Positions 18,154 through 27,216 of a DNA stretch of 64,000 nt are shown here, piece after piece. The translations under genes were made by a program, and so were the position numbers. Source of the DNA: Anaerocolumna sp. MB42-C2 (GTDB lineage Bacteria > Bacillota > Clostridia > Lachnospirales > Lachnospiraceae); NCBI RefSeq assembly GCF_030913705.1, contig NZ_CP133190.1:4489501-4553500 (forward strand), given 5' to 3'. Below the pieces are notes generated by a model. That model did no database searches. It saw only the letters and a list, made by a program, of their open reading frames with translations, and was not told where the DNA came from. Positions within the stretch are counted from its first letter, which is position 1. Every line of letters starts with the position of its first letter.

Positions 18154-18305
18154 TAAGTAATTGCGAAACTCAAAATTTGTATTTATATGACACGCAATTC
18201 ATACAATTTTAGAGCTGAATCTTGCCCCTAAAGGCAACTGAAGCTATAAAATTCGTATGAATTGTATGAAATATTGAGATAACTATATTGTTTCGCAAGC
18301 ACCTA
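18154..18305 (-). repeat. Repeat family 1, copy C (inverted)
   Basis: A 152-bp copy in the opposite orientation to copy A: it begins TAAGTAATTGCGAAAC and ends GTTTCGCAAGCACCTA, with the interior CAATTTTAGAGCTGAATC being the reverse complement of the copy A interior. It lies 10 bp from a family 2 element, so both families entered the same gap between the DUF5717 and DUF5716 genes. Confidence 0.8.
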
Positions 18306-18331
18306 TCATGAATAATAATGGGAGGTAAAAT

Positions 18332-19600
18332 ATGAGTGAGCAAAGAAGTCTTATTGTGGGATTTGATCTTTGTGAACAGGATTCACAAATCTGCTGTTAT
18401 AATACCAAAACTCAAGAACCGGAATCCATATGTGTGACTTCCGATAAAACAAAATATTTGATACCTACCGTACTTGGCGTAAAGCAGAGAACAAAAGAAT
18501 GGGTATACGGAGAAGACGCTTTTCACTGTAAGGAAACCGGAACCGGAGTACTGATTGATCAATTATTAAAGAAAGTTATAAATCAGGAGGATACGGATAT
18601 CTATGGAGTGCCGTTTAGTCCGGTTGCATTACTTGAGAAGTATTTACGTAAATGCCTTCAACTTATAAAAATTAATTATCCCTCCAATAGTATACAAAAG
18701 ATTGTTGTGACTATCAAAGAATCGACCGAAATACTAAAGGAGGGAATATATAAAGCTCTTGATAGTATGGGTATCGGAAAAGACCGGGCATTTATTCAGA
18801 GTCACTCTCAAAGCTATCAATTTTATGCCCTCTATCAAAAGAAAGAATTATGGATGAATGATGTAGGGTTATTTGATTTTGATGAAAACGGACTGGTCTA
18901 TAAACAGCTGATGATAGAGAGAAAATCCCTGCCTTATCTGGTGGATATAGAAGAAAAGAATTATCAGGATGTATTAAATAATCAGGTTGCAGAAGATATA
19001 ACGGATAAAGATAAATTGGAATATCTGTTTCGCAATATTGCCAATCAGGCACTTCATAAACAAATAGTATCTACTATTTACATTACAGGTAAAGGGTTTG
19101 AGGGAACTTGGGCGGATAAAGTCTTTAAAGAGCTGTGCATAGGCAGGCGGGTATTTAAAGGACAGAATCTTTATGTTAAAGGGGCATGTTTTGCTGCCTT
19201 GGAATTAGCAGGAGAACATAATTTGGATGATATCATACTTTTAGGGGACGACATGATATCCAGTTCCTTTTATCTTTTAGGGTATTATGATACGAAACAA
19301 GCAGAAGCAGTATTGGCTAAGGCAGGAACTCTTTGGTGCGAAGCGGATGATAAAATAGATTTGATACTGGATGACTTACACGAGCTTACTATCTATAGGA
19401 AAGACATCTTAAAACACGAAACGATACCTTATACCATTTCGTTAGACGGACTTCCTAACCGCCCGAATAAAACCACCAGGGTAGAGGTTAGAATAAAATT
19501 CTTAAGTAATAATACTGCAATTATTTCAGTAAAAGATAAGGGGTTTGGCAGTTTCTATCCGTCATCTAACCGGATATGGGAAAAAGAAATCGTATATTAA
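18332..19600 (+). CDS. DUF5716 family Hsp70/actin-fold protein
   Basis: The 422-aa protein begins with LIVGFDLCEQDSQICCYN, which resembles the phosphate-1 loop of the actin/Hsp70 ATPase fold. A later VSTIYITGKGFEG is a plausible phosphate-2 loop and LYVKGACFAALELAG matches the Hsp70-type adenosine region. Several nucleotide-binding glycines of true Hsp70 are replaced, so ATPase activity is uncertain. I recognise it as DUF5716. It lies between the DUF5717 gene and the TPR-like gene in the same orientation; GGGAGG precedes the start. Role unknown; a scaffold or chaperone-like partner of the DUF5717 protein is an inference. Confidence 0.8.
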   Translation: MSEQRSLIVGFDLCEQDSQICCYNTKTQEPESICVTSDKTKYLIPTVLGVKQRTKEWVYGEDAFHCKETGTGVLIDQLLKKVINQEDTDIYGVPFSPVALLEKYLRKCLQLIKINYPSNSIQKIVVTIKESTEILKEGIYKALDSMGIGKDRAFIQSHSQSYQFYALYQKKELWMNDVGLFDFDENGLVYKQLMIERKSLPYLVDIEEKNYQDVLNNQVAEDITDKDKLEYLFRNIANQALHKQIVSTIYITGKGFEGTWADKVFKELCIGRRVFKGQNLYVKGACFAALELAGEHNLDDIILLGDDMISSSFYLLGYYDTKQAEAVLAKAGTLWCEADDKIDLILDDLHELTIYRKDILKHETIPYTISLDGLPNRPNKTTRVEVRIKFLSNNTAIISVKDKGFGSFYPSSNRIWEKEIVY

Positions 19601-19618
19601 GAGTTATTGGGAGGGGTT

Positions 19619-20455
19619 ATGGGAAAATTAATTTTATGTAACGGTAATCTGGCGGAACAGCCTTATTATGTCAAACTTACGGATACGGAGCTCTATTCCA
19701 TTGAGGAATTATGTTATTATATTTATAATAACATTGAGCTTATTACGGAGGAGTTCTTTGATGATACCTTAGTACATTGGATTCATACGGTGCTAAAGCT
19801 TGAGGAGAGGGCAGACAAGCTATTAAAGCTGCTGGAGGCCAAGGCCGGATTAAAGGATTATGTGGTATGTGTTTTATGCAGTGCAGATTATTATACAGAG
19901 GCAGAGATTAAACAGCTGCTAGTTATCATGGATGAATGGGGTAATTTAACACCCATAGAACGGAAAAAGAAAAAAGCGGATAATTATATTAAATACAGGC
20001 AATACACAGAAGCGGTTATGGAGTATGAAATGATTCTGAGCAGCTCAGAAGCCGCTGCACTAGACAGTGTACAGTATGGGGACCTGATACATAATCTGGC
20101 ATTAGCTCAGATATATACCATTGGTTTGACTGGGGCAGCTAAAGTGTTTAAACAGGCTTATGAGCGTAATCACAATAAAGAATCCCTTAAACAGTACATT
20201 TGCACTTTAATATTGAGTAAACAGGAAGAAATACTGAATCAGGAAGTCTCAAATTATGGAATCAGCAAAGAATATCTGGAGCAGATTAATAATGAACTGG
20301 ACAGTTTTTATCAGGAAGCAGAAACCTCCAGTGGTTATGAAGTAATAGAGAATCTTATGGAATATAAGGATGCCGGACAGATTGTTCCCTTTTACCAAAT
20401 GGCCGGCGATTTGATTAATGGGTGGAAACAGGAATTCCGGAGGGAAAACTCGTAA
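19619..20455 (+). CDS. TPR-like helical protein of the DUF5716/DUF5717 cluster
   Basis: The 278-aa protein is largely alpha-helical. It begins with a strand-rich stretch (GKLILCNGNLAEQPYYVKL), then helical repeats; the segment KADNYIKYRQYTEAVMEYEMIL has the spacing of a tetratricopeptide repeat. No signal peptide or membrane helix. ATG 19619 follows GGGAGGGG and is preferred to an in-frame TTG at 19607. It lies 18 bases after the DUF5716 gene and 16 before the membrane protein gene, so these three are surely one operon. Confidence 0.8.
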   Translation: MGKLILCNGNLAEQPYYVKLTDTELYSIEELCYYIYNNIELITEEFFDDTLVHWIHTVLKLEERADKLLKLLEAKAGLKDYVVCVLCSADYYTEAEIKQLLVIMDEWGNLTPIERKKKKADNYIKYRQYTEAVMEYEMILSSSEAAALDSVQYGDLIHNLALAQIYTIGLTGAAKVFKQAYERNHNKESLKQYICTLILSKQEEILNQEVSNYGISKEYLEQINNELDSFYQEAETSSGYEVIENLMEYKDAGQIVPFYQMAGDLINGWKQEFRRENS

Positions 20456-20471
20456 GCAGGAGAGGAATTAA

Positions 20472-21698
20472 ATGGGCATTATAAAAAAGTTATTTAAAAA
20501 TAAAAATAAAAAAAAGGAATCACCTGTAAAACAAGACATAAATCTGGAATCGGACGATTTTAATAATACGCTGGAAGATGAAATTATTAAAAGTACAGAA
20601 AAATCAGAAAACAAAAATAACGAATTTGACCCGAATATGGACAGTGGGAATTTCATCACAGATAACTGTGATCAGATTCTTGAGAGTTCGAAACAATTGG
20701 AAGAATTAAAGGTAGAATACCAGGCGGTGACTTCCTATCTGACGGATATCCAAAAACTGGAGCAGATTCCGTCTGAAGAACGGGAATATTTAAATGATAC
20801 AGCTAGAAAAATAATCACATTTACAAGAGAAAGAGCCAAATATCAAAACAAAACAAGAAAAATAACGGACGCTCAATACAAACATATTGCCAGATATGAG
20901 GACATATTACCCCAGGAATTAAAAAAAATGAAAAACAATGAAGCTTATAATAATACCATTAAAACAGATATGAAATATCTGGAAGGGGAAAAAGGTGCTC
21001 TGTTATACCAGAAAGAAGAAATATTAAATAGACATACGTATTTGAAGAACATTGCAGTTGTTACCTGTATCTTGGTATTTTCCCTGTTTTTACTTTTTGT
21101 TATTCTGCAGAATGTAACCAAGGCAAATATGCAGATTCCGTTTCTTATGACTATAACGATGGCACTTGTTTCGGCAGTTTATATCTTTATTAACTCCGGT
21201 GTGAACAGAAATGACATGAAATTAACGGAGCGTAAGTTAAATAAAGCAATCAACCTGTTAAATAAGGTGAAAATCAAATATATTAACAATACGAACGAAC
21301 TGGATTACTCTTACCAGAAATACATGGTTAATAGTTATGCGGAGCTTTGGTTTTTGTGGGAACAGTATCTGAAAGCTAAGGAAGAAGAAAAAATATATGA
21401 GAAAAATACGAAGCAGTTAGAGTTTTACAACAGAGAGCTGGTAAAGGAATTAAGAAGTTATGATTTGAAAGATCCGGATATCTGGGTTTATCAGGCAGCC
21501 GCTGTGATTGACAGCAAAGAAATGGTAGAGGTACGTCATCGCCTGAATGTAAGAAGACAAAAGCTCAGAGACCGAATTGAATATAATAATAAGTTAAAAG
21601 AAAAAAGTATAGAAGATATCACTTGGTTTGTTAATCAGAGACCGGCTAACCGGGAAGAAGTTACAAGAAAATTGAAGGATTATGGTATCTATCTATAA
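20472..21698 (+). CDS. Membrane-anchored coiled-coil protein of the DUF5716/DUF5717 cluster
   Basis: The 408-aa protein has a lysine-rich N-terminus, an acidic linker, a long coiled coil (about 60-190), two closely spaced membrane helices (about 195-217 and 222-242: AVVTCILVFSLFLLFVILQ and IPFLMTITMALVSAVYIFI), and a second coiled coil to the end. Both termini are predicted to be cytoplasmic. It does not resemble a known family to me. As the last gene of the cluster it could tether the DUF5716, TPR-like and DUF5717 proteins to the membrane; that is inference. Confidence 0.8.
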   Translation: MGIIKKLFKNKNKKKESPVKQDINLESDDFNNTLEDEIIKSTEKSENKNNEFDPNMDSGNFITDNCDQILESSKQLEELKVEYQAVTSYLTDIQKLEQIPSEEREYLNDTARKIITFTRERAKYQNKTRKITDAQYKHIARYEDILPQELKKMKNNEAYNNTIKTDMKYLEGEKGALLYQKEEILNRHTYLKNIAVVTCILVFSLFLLFVILQNVTKANMQIPFLMTITMALVSAVYIFINSGVNRNDMKLTERKLNKAINLLNKVKIKYINNTNELDYSYQKYMVNSYAELWFLWEQYLKAKEEEKIYEKNTKQLEFYNRELVKELRSYDLKDPDIWVYQAAAVIDSKEMVEVRHRLNVRRQKLRDRIEYNNKLKEKSIEDITWFVNQRPANREEVTRKLKDYGIYL

Positions 21699-21712
21699 TA
21701 ACCAAAAACTAC

Positions 21713-21741
21713 TTGACAGATTCGGATTCATTTCTTATTAT
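21713..21741 (+). promoter_or_regulatory. Sigma-A promoter of the valS T-box leader
   Basis: TTGACA, 17 bases, TATTAT: nearly consensus. The predicted transcript starts near 21748. Confidence 0.8.
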
Positions 21742-21747
21742 TATAAC

Positions 21748-22040
21748 TATACAAAATTTATAGTTAAATAGGGTGGAAAATGTAAGGATGGAGAGGATTA
21801 GATAAACTATCTTACCAGAGAGGATAATCCATAGGCTGAAAGGTTATCTTAAAGAGAAGTTATTGAAGGTAGCTCCGGAACAGTATTTCTGAAAGTAAGT
21901 AAGAAATAACGGGAGGTCCCGTTACAGACTCGTGTCAGTTTTCAAACCGGCACTTAAGGTGGCTTTTATTAATGATGCAGCCACAAATAAAGGTGGTACC
22001 ACGGTTCTTCGTCCTTTAAGACGAAGGGCTTTTTTTATTT
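21748..22040 (+). promoter_or_regulatory. T-box riboswitch upstream of valS
   Basis: The leader ends with the T-box AGGTGGTACCACGG at 21991-22004, followed by the terminator hairpin CTTCGTC...GACGAAG and T7. Stem I has an AGAGAG bulge motif (21817 region) and a distal GCTGAAAGG loop. A GTA valine codon in TTGAAGGTAGC (near 21867) is the likely specifier, but a neighbouring reading frame cannot be excluded by eye. The TGGT in the T-box would pair with an ACCA tRNA end, as expected for tRNA-Val with discriminator A. Uncharged tRNA-Val would favour read-through into valS. Confidence 0.9.
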
Positions 22041-22166
22041 TATAGGGAAGTTCGGAGAACTTTCCTATAAAATAAAACCCTATCGGGTAGGATGCACACC
22101 TCATGTAAGAAGCGTATTGCTGCAGGGGCTGCTCGGGCGTCAAAGTGTCAGCACGCTTGACTCTTT
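22038..22166 (+). repeat. Repeat family 3, copy between T-box terminator and valS
   Basis: First hairpin TTTTATAGG...CCTATAAAA (22038-22072) contains the family core GAAGTTC and GAACTT. Then come CCCTATCGGG, the conserved AGGATGCAC and further pairing segments (AAGCGT with ACGCTT). The element lies inside the valS transcript, between the antitermination site and the start codon. Confidence 0.75.
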
Positions 22167-22215
22167 GATATCGCATTTTCCGGTTATAATACTAAAAAAC
22201 AAAAGGAGAAACATA

Positions 22216-24879
22216 ATGGAAAAAGAATTAGCAAAAAATTATAATCCTCAGGAGATTGAAGGAAGATTATATGAAAAATGGCTGAACAAAAAATATTTTC
22301 ATGCAGAAGTTGATAAAAAGAAAAAACCATTTACAATAGTAATTCCCCCGCCGAATATTACAGGTCAGTTGCATATGGGACATGCACTGGATAATACTAT
22401 GCAGGATATTCTCATCCGATTCAAGAGAATGCAGGGATATAATGCATTATGGCAGCCGGGTACGGACCATGCAAGTATTGCAACAGAAGTAAAGATTATC
22501 GAACAGTTGAAGAAGGAAGGTATCGATAAGGAAAGCCTTGGCAGGGATGGTTTCCTTAAAAGAGCCTGGGAATGGAAAGAGGAATACGGCGGCAGAATTA
22601 TCGGACAGCTAAAGAAATTAGGCTCATCCTGTGATTGGGACAGAGAACGTTTTACTATGGATGAGGGCTGTTCTAAAGCCGTAACTGAAGTATTTATCCG
22701 TTTATATGAAAAAGGATATATCTATAAAGGTTCCAGGATTATCAACTGGTGTCCGGTATGTCAGACAAGTATTTCCGACGCGGAAGTTGAGCATGAGGAG
22801 CAGGCAGGACATTTTTGGCATATTAAATATCCAATCGTAGGAAGTGATGAATTTGTTGAAGTTGCGACCACCAGACCTGAGACCATGCTTGGTGACTCTG
22901 CTGTTGCGGTTCATCCGGAGGACGACAGATATAAGCATTTAATAGGCAAAATGGTAAAACTTCCGTTAGTTAATAAAGAAATCCCTATTATAGCAGATGC
23001 TTATGTAGATAAAGAATTCGGAACCGGTGTTGTTAAAATCACACCTGCTCATGACCCTAATGACTTTGAAGTAGGTAAGAGGCATAATCTACCTGAAATC
23101 AATGTGATGAATGATGATGCAACCATTAATCATAATGGCGGCAAATATGAGGGAATGGACCGCTATGTAGCTAGAAAGCTTATGGTTAAAGAATTAGATG
23201 AGATGGGATTATTAGTGAAAGTGGAAGATCATGTTCACAATGTTGGTACCCATGACAGATGCAAGACAACGGTTGAACCACTTATTAAGCAGCAATGGTT
23301 TGTTAAGATGGATGAACTGATTAAACCTGCCGTAAAAGCAGTTAAAACCGGAGAAGTGCAGTTTGTTCCGGAACGCTTTGACAAAATATACTTTAACTGG
23401 ACGGATAATATCAGGGATTGGTGTATCTCCAGACAATTATGGTGGGGACACAGGATTCCTGCTTATTACTGCGAGAAGTGCGGTGAAGTAGTGGTAGCGA
23501 AAGAAGTTCCGGATAAATGCCCGAAATGCGGCCATACACATTTAAAACAGGACGAGGATACTCTTGACACCTGGTTCAGTTCAGCACTTTGGCCGTTTTC
23601 AACTCTTGGATGGCCGGAGGAAACGGAAGATTTAAAATATTTTTATCCTACAGATGTATTGGTAACCGGATATGATATCATCTTTTTCTGGGTTATTCGT
23701 ATGGTATTTTCCGGTTTTGAATATACCGGAAAGGCTCCATTTAGCAAGGTTTTAATTCACGGTCTTGTTAGGGATTCCCAGGGACGTAAGATGAGTAAAT
23801 CTCTTGGTAATGGAATTGATCCGTTGGAGATTATAGATAAATACGGTGCAGACGCCTTAAGATTAACCTTAATTACGGGTAATGCCCCCGGTAATGATAT
23901 GCGTTTTTACTGGGAGAGAGTAGAAGCAAGCCGTAATTTCGCCAATAAAGTATGGAATGCCTCCAGATTTATTATGATGAATCTGGAAAAGGCAGAGGCT
24001 GGAGATTCCGTTGATCCTAAAACTTTAACTGATGCGGATAAATGGATCTTGTCGAAAGCCAACACTCTGATTAAAGATGTTACAGATAATATGGATAATT
24101 TTGAATTAGGTATAGCAGTCCAGAAAATTTATGATTTTGTATGGGAAGAATTCTGTGACTGGTATATTGAGATGGTGAAACCCAGATTATACAGTGATAC
24201 GGATGAAACGAAAGTAAGTGCAATCTGGACTCTGAAACGGGTTTTAACTATTTCCTTAAAACTTCTGCATCCTTATATGCCTTTTATAACAGAGGAAATC
24301 TTCTGTACCTTAAAAGAAATGGAAGGTAAAAATGCAGAGGAGGAATCTATTATGATTTCGGAATGGCCTGTTTATGAAGAAAACTTTGCATACCAGACGG
24401 AAGAAGAAGCAGTTGAAATCATTAAAGCTGCAGTAAAAGGTATAAGAAATGTCCGTACTGATATGAATGTTCCGCCAAGCAGGAAAGCTTCTGTGATTGT
24501 TGTATCTGAAAATGAAAGGGTCAGAACGATATTTGAGAACAGTAAAGTATTTTTTGCTACGTTGGGTTATGCAGCTGAAGTAACAATTCAGAAAGATAAA
24601 GCAGGCATCCCGGCTGATTCTGTAGCCGCAGTTATCCCGGAAGCATCTATTTATATGCCATTTGCCGACTTGGTAGATGTGGAGAAAGAAATAGAACGTC
24701 TCACCAAAGAAAAAATCAGATTAGAGGGTGAACTTAAGAGAGTAAAAGGTATGTTAAGTAACGAAAAATTCGTAAGTAAAGCTCCGGAAGCTAAAATTGC
24801 AGAAGAAAAAGATAAATTAGAGAAATACACTAATATGATGGCTCAGGTAACGGAACGGCTGCAACATCTTAGCAAATAA
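22216..24879 (+). CDS. valS: Valine-tRNA ligase
   Basis: The 887-aa class I synthetase attaches valine to tRNA-Val. The HIGH-type motif is in PPNITGQLHMGHAL, and RKMSKSLGNG is the KMSKS loop. A zinc-ribbon-like pair (CEKCGE and CPKCGH) lies mid-protein, the editing domain contains TTRPETMLGD, and the C-terminal coiled-coil arm typical of ValRS is present (ERLTKEKIRLEGELKRVKG). Length matches bacterial ValRS (about 880). ATG 22216 follows AAAAGGAG; in-frame codons upstream belong to the repeat element. Control is by the T-box leader. Confidence 0.97.
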   Translation: MEKELAKNYNPQEIEGRLYEKWLNKKYFHAEVDKKKKPFTIVIPPPNITGQLHMGHALDNTMQDILIRFKRMQGYNALWQPGTDHASIATEVKIIEQLKKEGIDKESLGRDGFLKRAWEWKEEYGGRIIGQLKKLGSSCDWDRERFTMDEGCSKAVTEVFIRLYEKGYIYKGSRIINWCPVCQTSISDAEVEHEEQAGHFWHIKYPIVGSDEFVEVATTRPETMLGDSAVAVHPEDDRYKHLIGKMVKLPLVNKEIPIIADAYVDKEFGTGVVKITPAHDPNDFEVGKRHNLPEINVMNDDATINHNGGKYEGMDRYVARKLMVKELDEMGLLVKVEDHVHNVGTHDRCKTTVEPLIKQQWFVKMDELIKPAVKAVKTGEVQFVPERFDKIYFNWTDNIRDWCISRQLWWGHRIPAYYCEKCGEVVVAKEVPDKCPKCGHTHLKQDEDTLDTWFSSALWPFSTLGWPEETEDLKYFYPTDVLVTGYDIIFFWVIRMVFSGFEYTGKAPFSKVLIHGLVRDSQGRKMSKSLGNGIDPLEIIDKYGADALRLTLITGNAPGNDMRFYWERVEASRNFANKVWNASRFIMMNLEKAEAGDSVDPKTLTDADKWILSKANTLIKDVTDNMDNFELGIAVQKIYDFVWEEFCDWYIEMVKPRLYSDTDETKVSAIWTLKRVLTISLKLLHPYMPFITEEIFCTLKEMEGKNAEEESIMISEWPVYEENFAYQTEEEAVEIIKAAVKGIRNVRTDMNVPPSRKASVIVVSENERVRTIFENSKVFFATLGYAAEVTIQKDKAGIPADSVAAVIPEASIYMPFADLVDVEKEIERLTKEKIRLEGELKRVKGMLSNEKFVSKAPEAKIAEEKDKLEKYTNMMAQVTERLQHLSK

Positions 24880-24889
24880 GTTCAGGCAA

Positions 24890-25020
24890 TAGGCAATTGC
24901 GAAACTATATAGTTTTTTCAATATATCATGCAATTGATACTAGTTTCATAGCTTCAGATGCCCTATGGGACAGATTTGGCTCTGAAATTGTATTAATTGC
25001 ATGGCACATAGAGATAATGT
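24890..25020 (+). repeat. Repeat family 1, copy D (diverged, right end lost)
   Basis: Starts TAGGCAATTGCGAAAC and keeps the interior (ATAGCTTCAGATGCCCTATG; TTTGGCTCTGAAATTGTATT), in the same orientation as copy A. No matching right terminal repeat is visible after 25010, so it is truncated or heavily mutated. A short open frame inside it (24897-25127) is not a gene. Confidence 0.7.
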
Positions 25021-25170
25021 TGTGGGCTGGAAAGCAATCCATAAGAGTTGTAAAAACCATAAAAAATGGTAATAATAGGTTACTATGTCGAAGAGTATCG
25101 AACTATTTTTCTTGCATAAAAAAATAGTAATATTATAATAAAAGTAGTTATTCTAAGGATTTCATATTCA

Positions 25171-25190
25171 CAAGGGGCTTATGCCCCTTG
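25171..25190. other. Perfect GC-rich hairpin
   Basis: CAAGGGGC TTAT GCCCCTTG is a perfect 8-bp stem with a four-base loop in otherwise AT-rich DNA. No T-tract follows on either strand. It may be a weak terminator for valS or a protein-binding palindrome. With copy D and the promoter at 25271 it is all I see in the gap 24880-25416. Confidence 0.5.
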
Positions 25191-25270
25191 CTTACTATAA
25201 ACTGGATTTTAATTATCGATTCCTGTCCTTAAGAGTATTGTTATTTTTATAAATATAGGTAAATATTAAC

Positions 25271-25299
25271 TTGATTTTTGCACCTAAACTGGTTATGAT
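25271..25299 (+). promoter_or_regulatory. Candidate promoter for the 46-aa gene
   Basis: TTGATT, 17 bases, TATGAT, giving a leader of about 110 bases before the start at 25417. Confidence 0.55.
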
Positions 25300-25416
25300 G
25301 TATATGTTCAGATATTTAGTATATCTATAATAGAGTAGGATAATTGTAATTACCACTGCGCAGAGACGAGAAAAGACCAGGGTATTCTATAGTCCTAAGT
25401 TAGAAAAGAGGTTAAT

Positions 25417-25557
25417 ATGATTAATTTCGATGAAGAAATAGCTAAGTTTCAACCAAGTCTTGAAGTAGAACAGGCAGAAGATGTTATTAATAATAATGAC
25501 TTATCAGACATTACGGATATTATAAAAACCATGCTAAAAGAATTAAAGGATAAATAA
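25417..25557 (+). CDS. 46-aa conserved-looking acidic small protein
   Basis: The frame MINFDEEIAKFQPSLEVEQ continues through an acidic middle (AEDVINNNDLSDITDIIKTM) to KELKDK. AGAGG lies five bases before the ATG and a promoter is visible upstream, so it is very likely translated. It is strongly acidic, with no membrane helix or cysteine. I have an impression of similar short proteins in Lachnospiraceae but no named family. It lies 76 bases before the zinc-ribbon/TPR gene and may share its message. Confidence 0.72.
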   Translation: MINFDEEIAKFQPSLEVEQAEDVINNNDLSDITDIIKTMLKELKDK

Positions 25558-25633
25558 TAGGACATTTGTGATCGCTTAAGCGACCATGTTACATTAGTTT
25601 GAGCATAGAAAAAACGGTTAGGTGGAGATGAAT

Positions 25634-27037
25634 ATGATTTGTCCGGTTTGTGGCAACGATGTAGCAGCGAAAAGAAATCGCTGTGAAAGATGCGGTGAGG
25701 ATTTAACAATTTATAGAAAAATGTATTTATTATCCAATAAATATTATAATGAAGGCCTGGAGAAAGCAAAGGTCAGGGACTTATCCGGTGCTGTACTGGT
25801 CTTAAAAAAGAGTTTAGAGTTAAATAAAAAAAATACAAATGCAAGAAATTTATTGGGTTTGATATATTATGAGGTGGGAGAAACAGTTTCGGCACTCAGT
25901 GAATGGGTTATCAGCAAGCATTTTCAGCCGAAAGATAACGATGCGGACGAATACATGGAATCCCTCCAGTCCAATCCGACGAAGCTGGATACCTTAAATC
26001 AGACAATCAAGAGATATAATTCAGCATTATCATCAGCCAAACAGGGGAATGATGATCTTGCCATTATACAGTTAAAAAAGGTAACAAATTTAAATCCCCA
26101 TTTTGTAAAGGCTTTGCAGTTATTAGCACTTCTTTACATGAAAAACGGGGAAACAGACAAAGCAATAAAGTGTCTGGCCAGAGCGAATAAAATAGATGTG
26201 TCTAATACAACAACCTTAAGATATTTACATGAATTAGGTGAGATGTCAGCTCCTGTCAGAGATGATGGTAAAGCAGCAGATAAAGAGAATGTTCGTAAGA
26301 TACAAGAACCGACTGTATTTCCTCAGTCTACTTACAAAGAAGATAAACCCAATGTATGGGTATTTGTTAATTTAATTTTAGGCATAGCAATTGGTATTTT
26401 AGGTGTGTTTTTCCTAATTGTTCCAACTGTGGAAAACAGCTACAAGAACAAACTTAAAAATCAAGAAGTGGAATATAGTGCAGAATTAAATAAGAATTCC
26501 CAGAATGTGTCTTCCCTTGAAAAAGATAAAACCGATCTGCAGCAAAAAGTAAAAGATTTACAAGCGCAAATCGATGGCTTCGAGGTAGTTGAATATGATG
26601 ATACGATATATAATGATTTATTTAAATCAGTTAAATTATATATGGATGACTTAACAGACGGCAGTCCGAATAAGGTGGATTATGAAAAAGTTGCAGATGC
26701 CTTAGTTAAGGTTAAACCCGATAAATTAGAGAAACAGGAAGCAAAGGATTTATATGAAGAAATAAAAGATGCTACCTATGTAAAAGCATCCGAGGATTTA
26801 TACGATGAAGGTCATAGCCTGTATTCAAACCGCAAGTATGACGAAGCGTTGGATACTTTAAATCGAGCTTATGAATTTAATCCGGATAATGTGGATGCGG
26901 TTTATTTTATTGGACGGTCCTATCATCAGTTAAGTGATTATGAAAATGCTAAAAAATATTATAACATAGTTATTGAACAGTTCCCGGATTCCAAACGCGC
27001 AAATGAAGCACAAGAAAAATTAGCAGGTATTGAATAA
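25634..27037 (+). CDS. Zinc-ribbon, TPR and coiled-coil membrane protein
   Basis: The 467-aa protein begins with a zinc ribbon (CPVCG then CERCG, residues 3-20), continues with TPR units (NEGLEKAKVRDLSGAVLVLK; NSALSSAKQGNDDLAIIQL), has one membrane helix near 240-262 (VFVNLILGIAIGILGVFFLI), then a coiled coil, and ends with outward-facing TPR-like repeats (ALDTLNRAYEFNPDNVDAVY; SDYENAKKYYNIVIEQFPD). The N-terminal part should be cytoplasmic and the C-terminal part outside. Such proteins act as scaffolds; partners are unknown. ATG 25634 is preferred with AGGTGGAG six bases upstream; GTG 25622 and ATG 25628 are in frame. Confidence 0.85.
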   Translation: MICPVCGNDVAAKRNRCERCGEDLTIYRKMYLLSNKYYNEGLEKAKVRDLSGAVLVLKKSLELNKKNTNARNLLGLIYYEVGETVSALSEWVISKHFQPKDNDADEYMESLQSNPTKLDTLNQTIKRYNSALSSAKQGNDDLAIIQLKKVTNLNPHFVKALQLLALLYMKNGETDKAIKCLARANKIDVSNTTTLRYLHELGEMSAPVRDDGKAADKENVRKIQEPTVFPQSTYKEDKPNVWVFVNLILGIAIGILGVFFLIVPTVENSYKNKLKNQEVEYSAELNKNSQNVSSLEKDKTDLQQKVKDLQAQIDGFEVVEYDDTIYNDLFKSVKLYMDDLTDGSPNKVDYEKVADALVKVKPDKLEKQEAKDLYEEIKDATYVKASEDLYDEGHSLYSNRKYDEALDTLNRAYEFNPDNVDAVYFIGRSYHQLSDYENAKKYYNIVIEQFPDSKRANEAQEKLAGIE

Positions 27038-27066
27038 GAACACGAGAGATAAAATGACAGTTAAAG

Positions 27067-27108
27067 AAAGACAATTCTAGTGATCGTTCACTAGAGATGT
27101 CTTTTTTT
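27067..27108 (+). terminator. Intrinsic terminator before the spoIIA operon
   Basis: AAGACAATTCTAGTGA and TCACTAGAGATGTCTT form the stem, followed by T7. Confidence 0.85.
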
Positions 27109-27216
27109 ATAGAGACAACAGTAAATATATGATAAATAATGTAATAAAATGTTAAAATATCAGAATAAATGAGTTAAAATACCCGATCAAATATAGGAAA
27201 CAGGAAAGAGGTTATT

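Noticed and set aside
24897..25127. Open frame of 76 codons after valS
   Set aside because: It lies within the diverged repeat family 1 copy and has no ribosome site; the frame is not seen in other copies.
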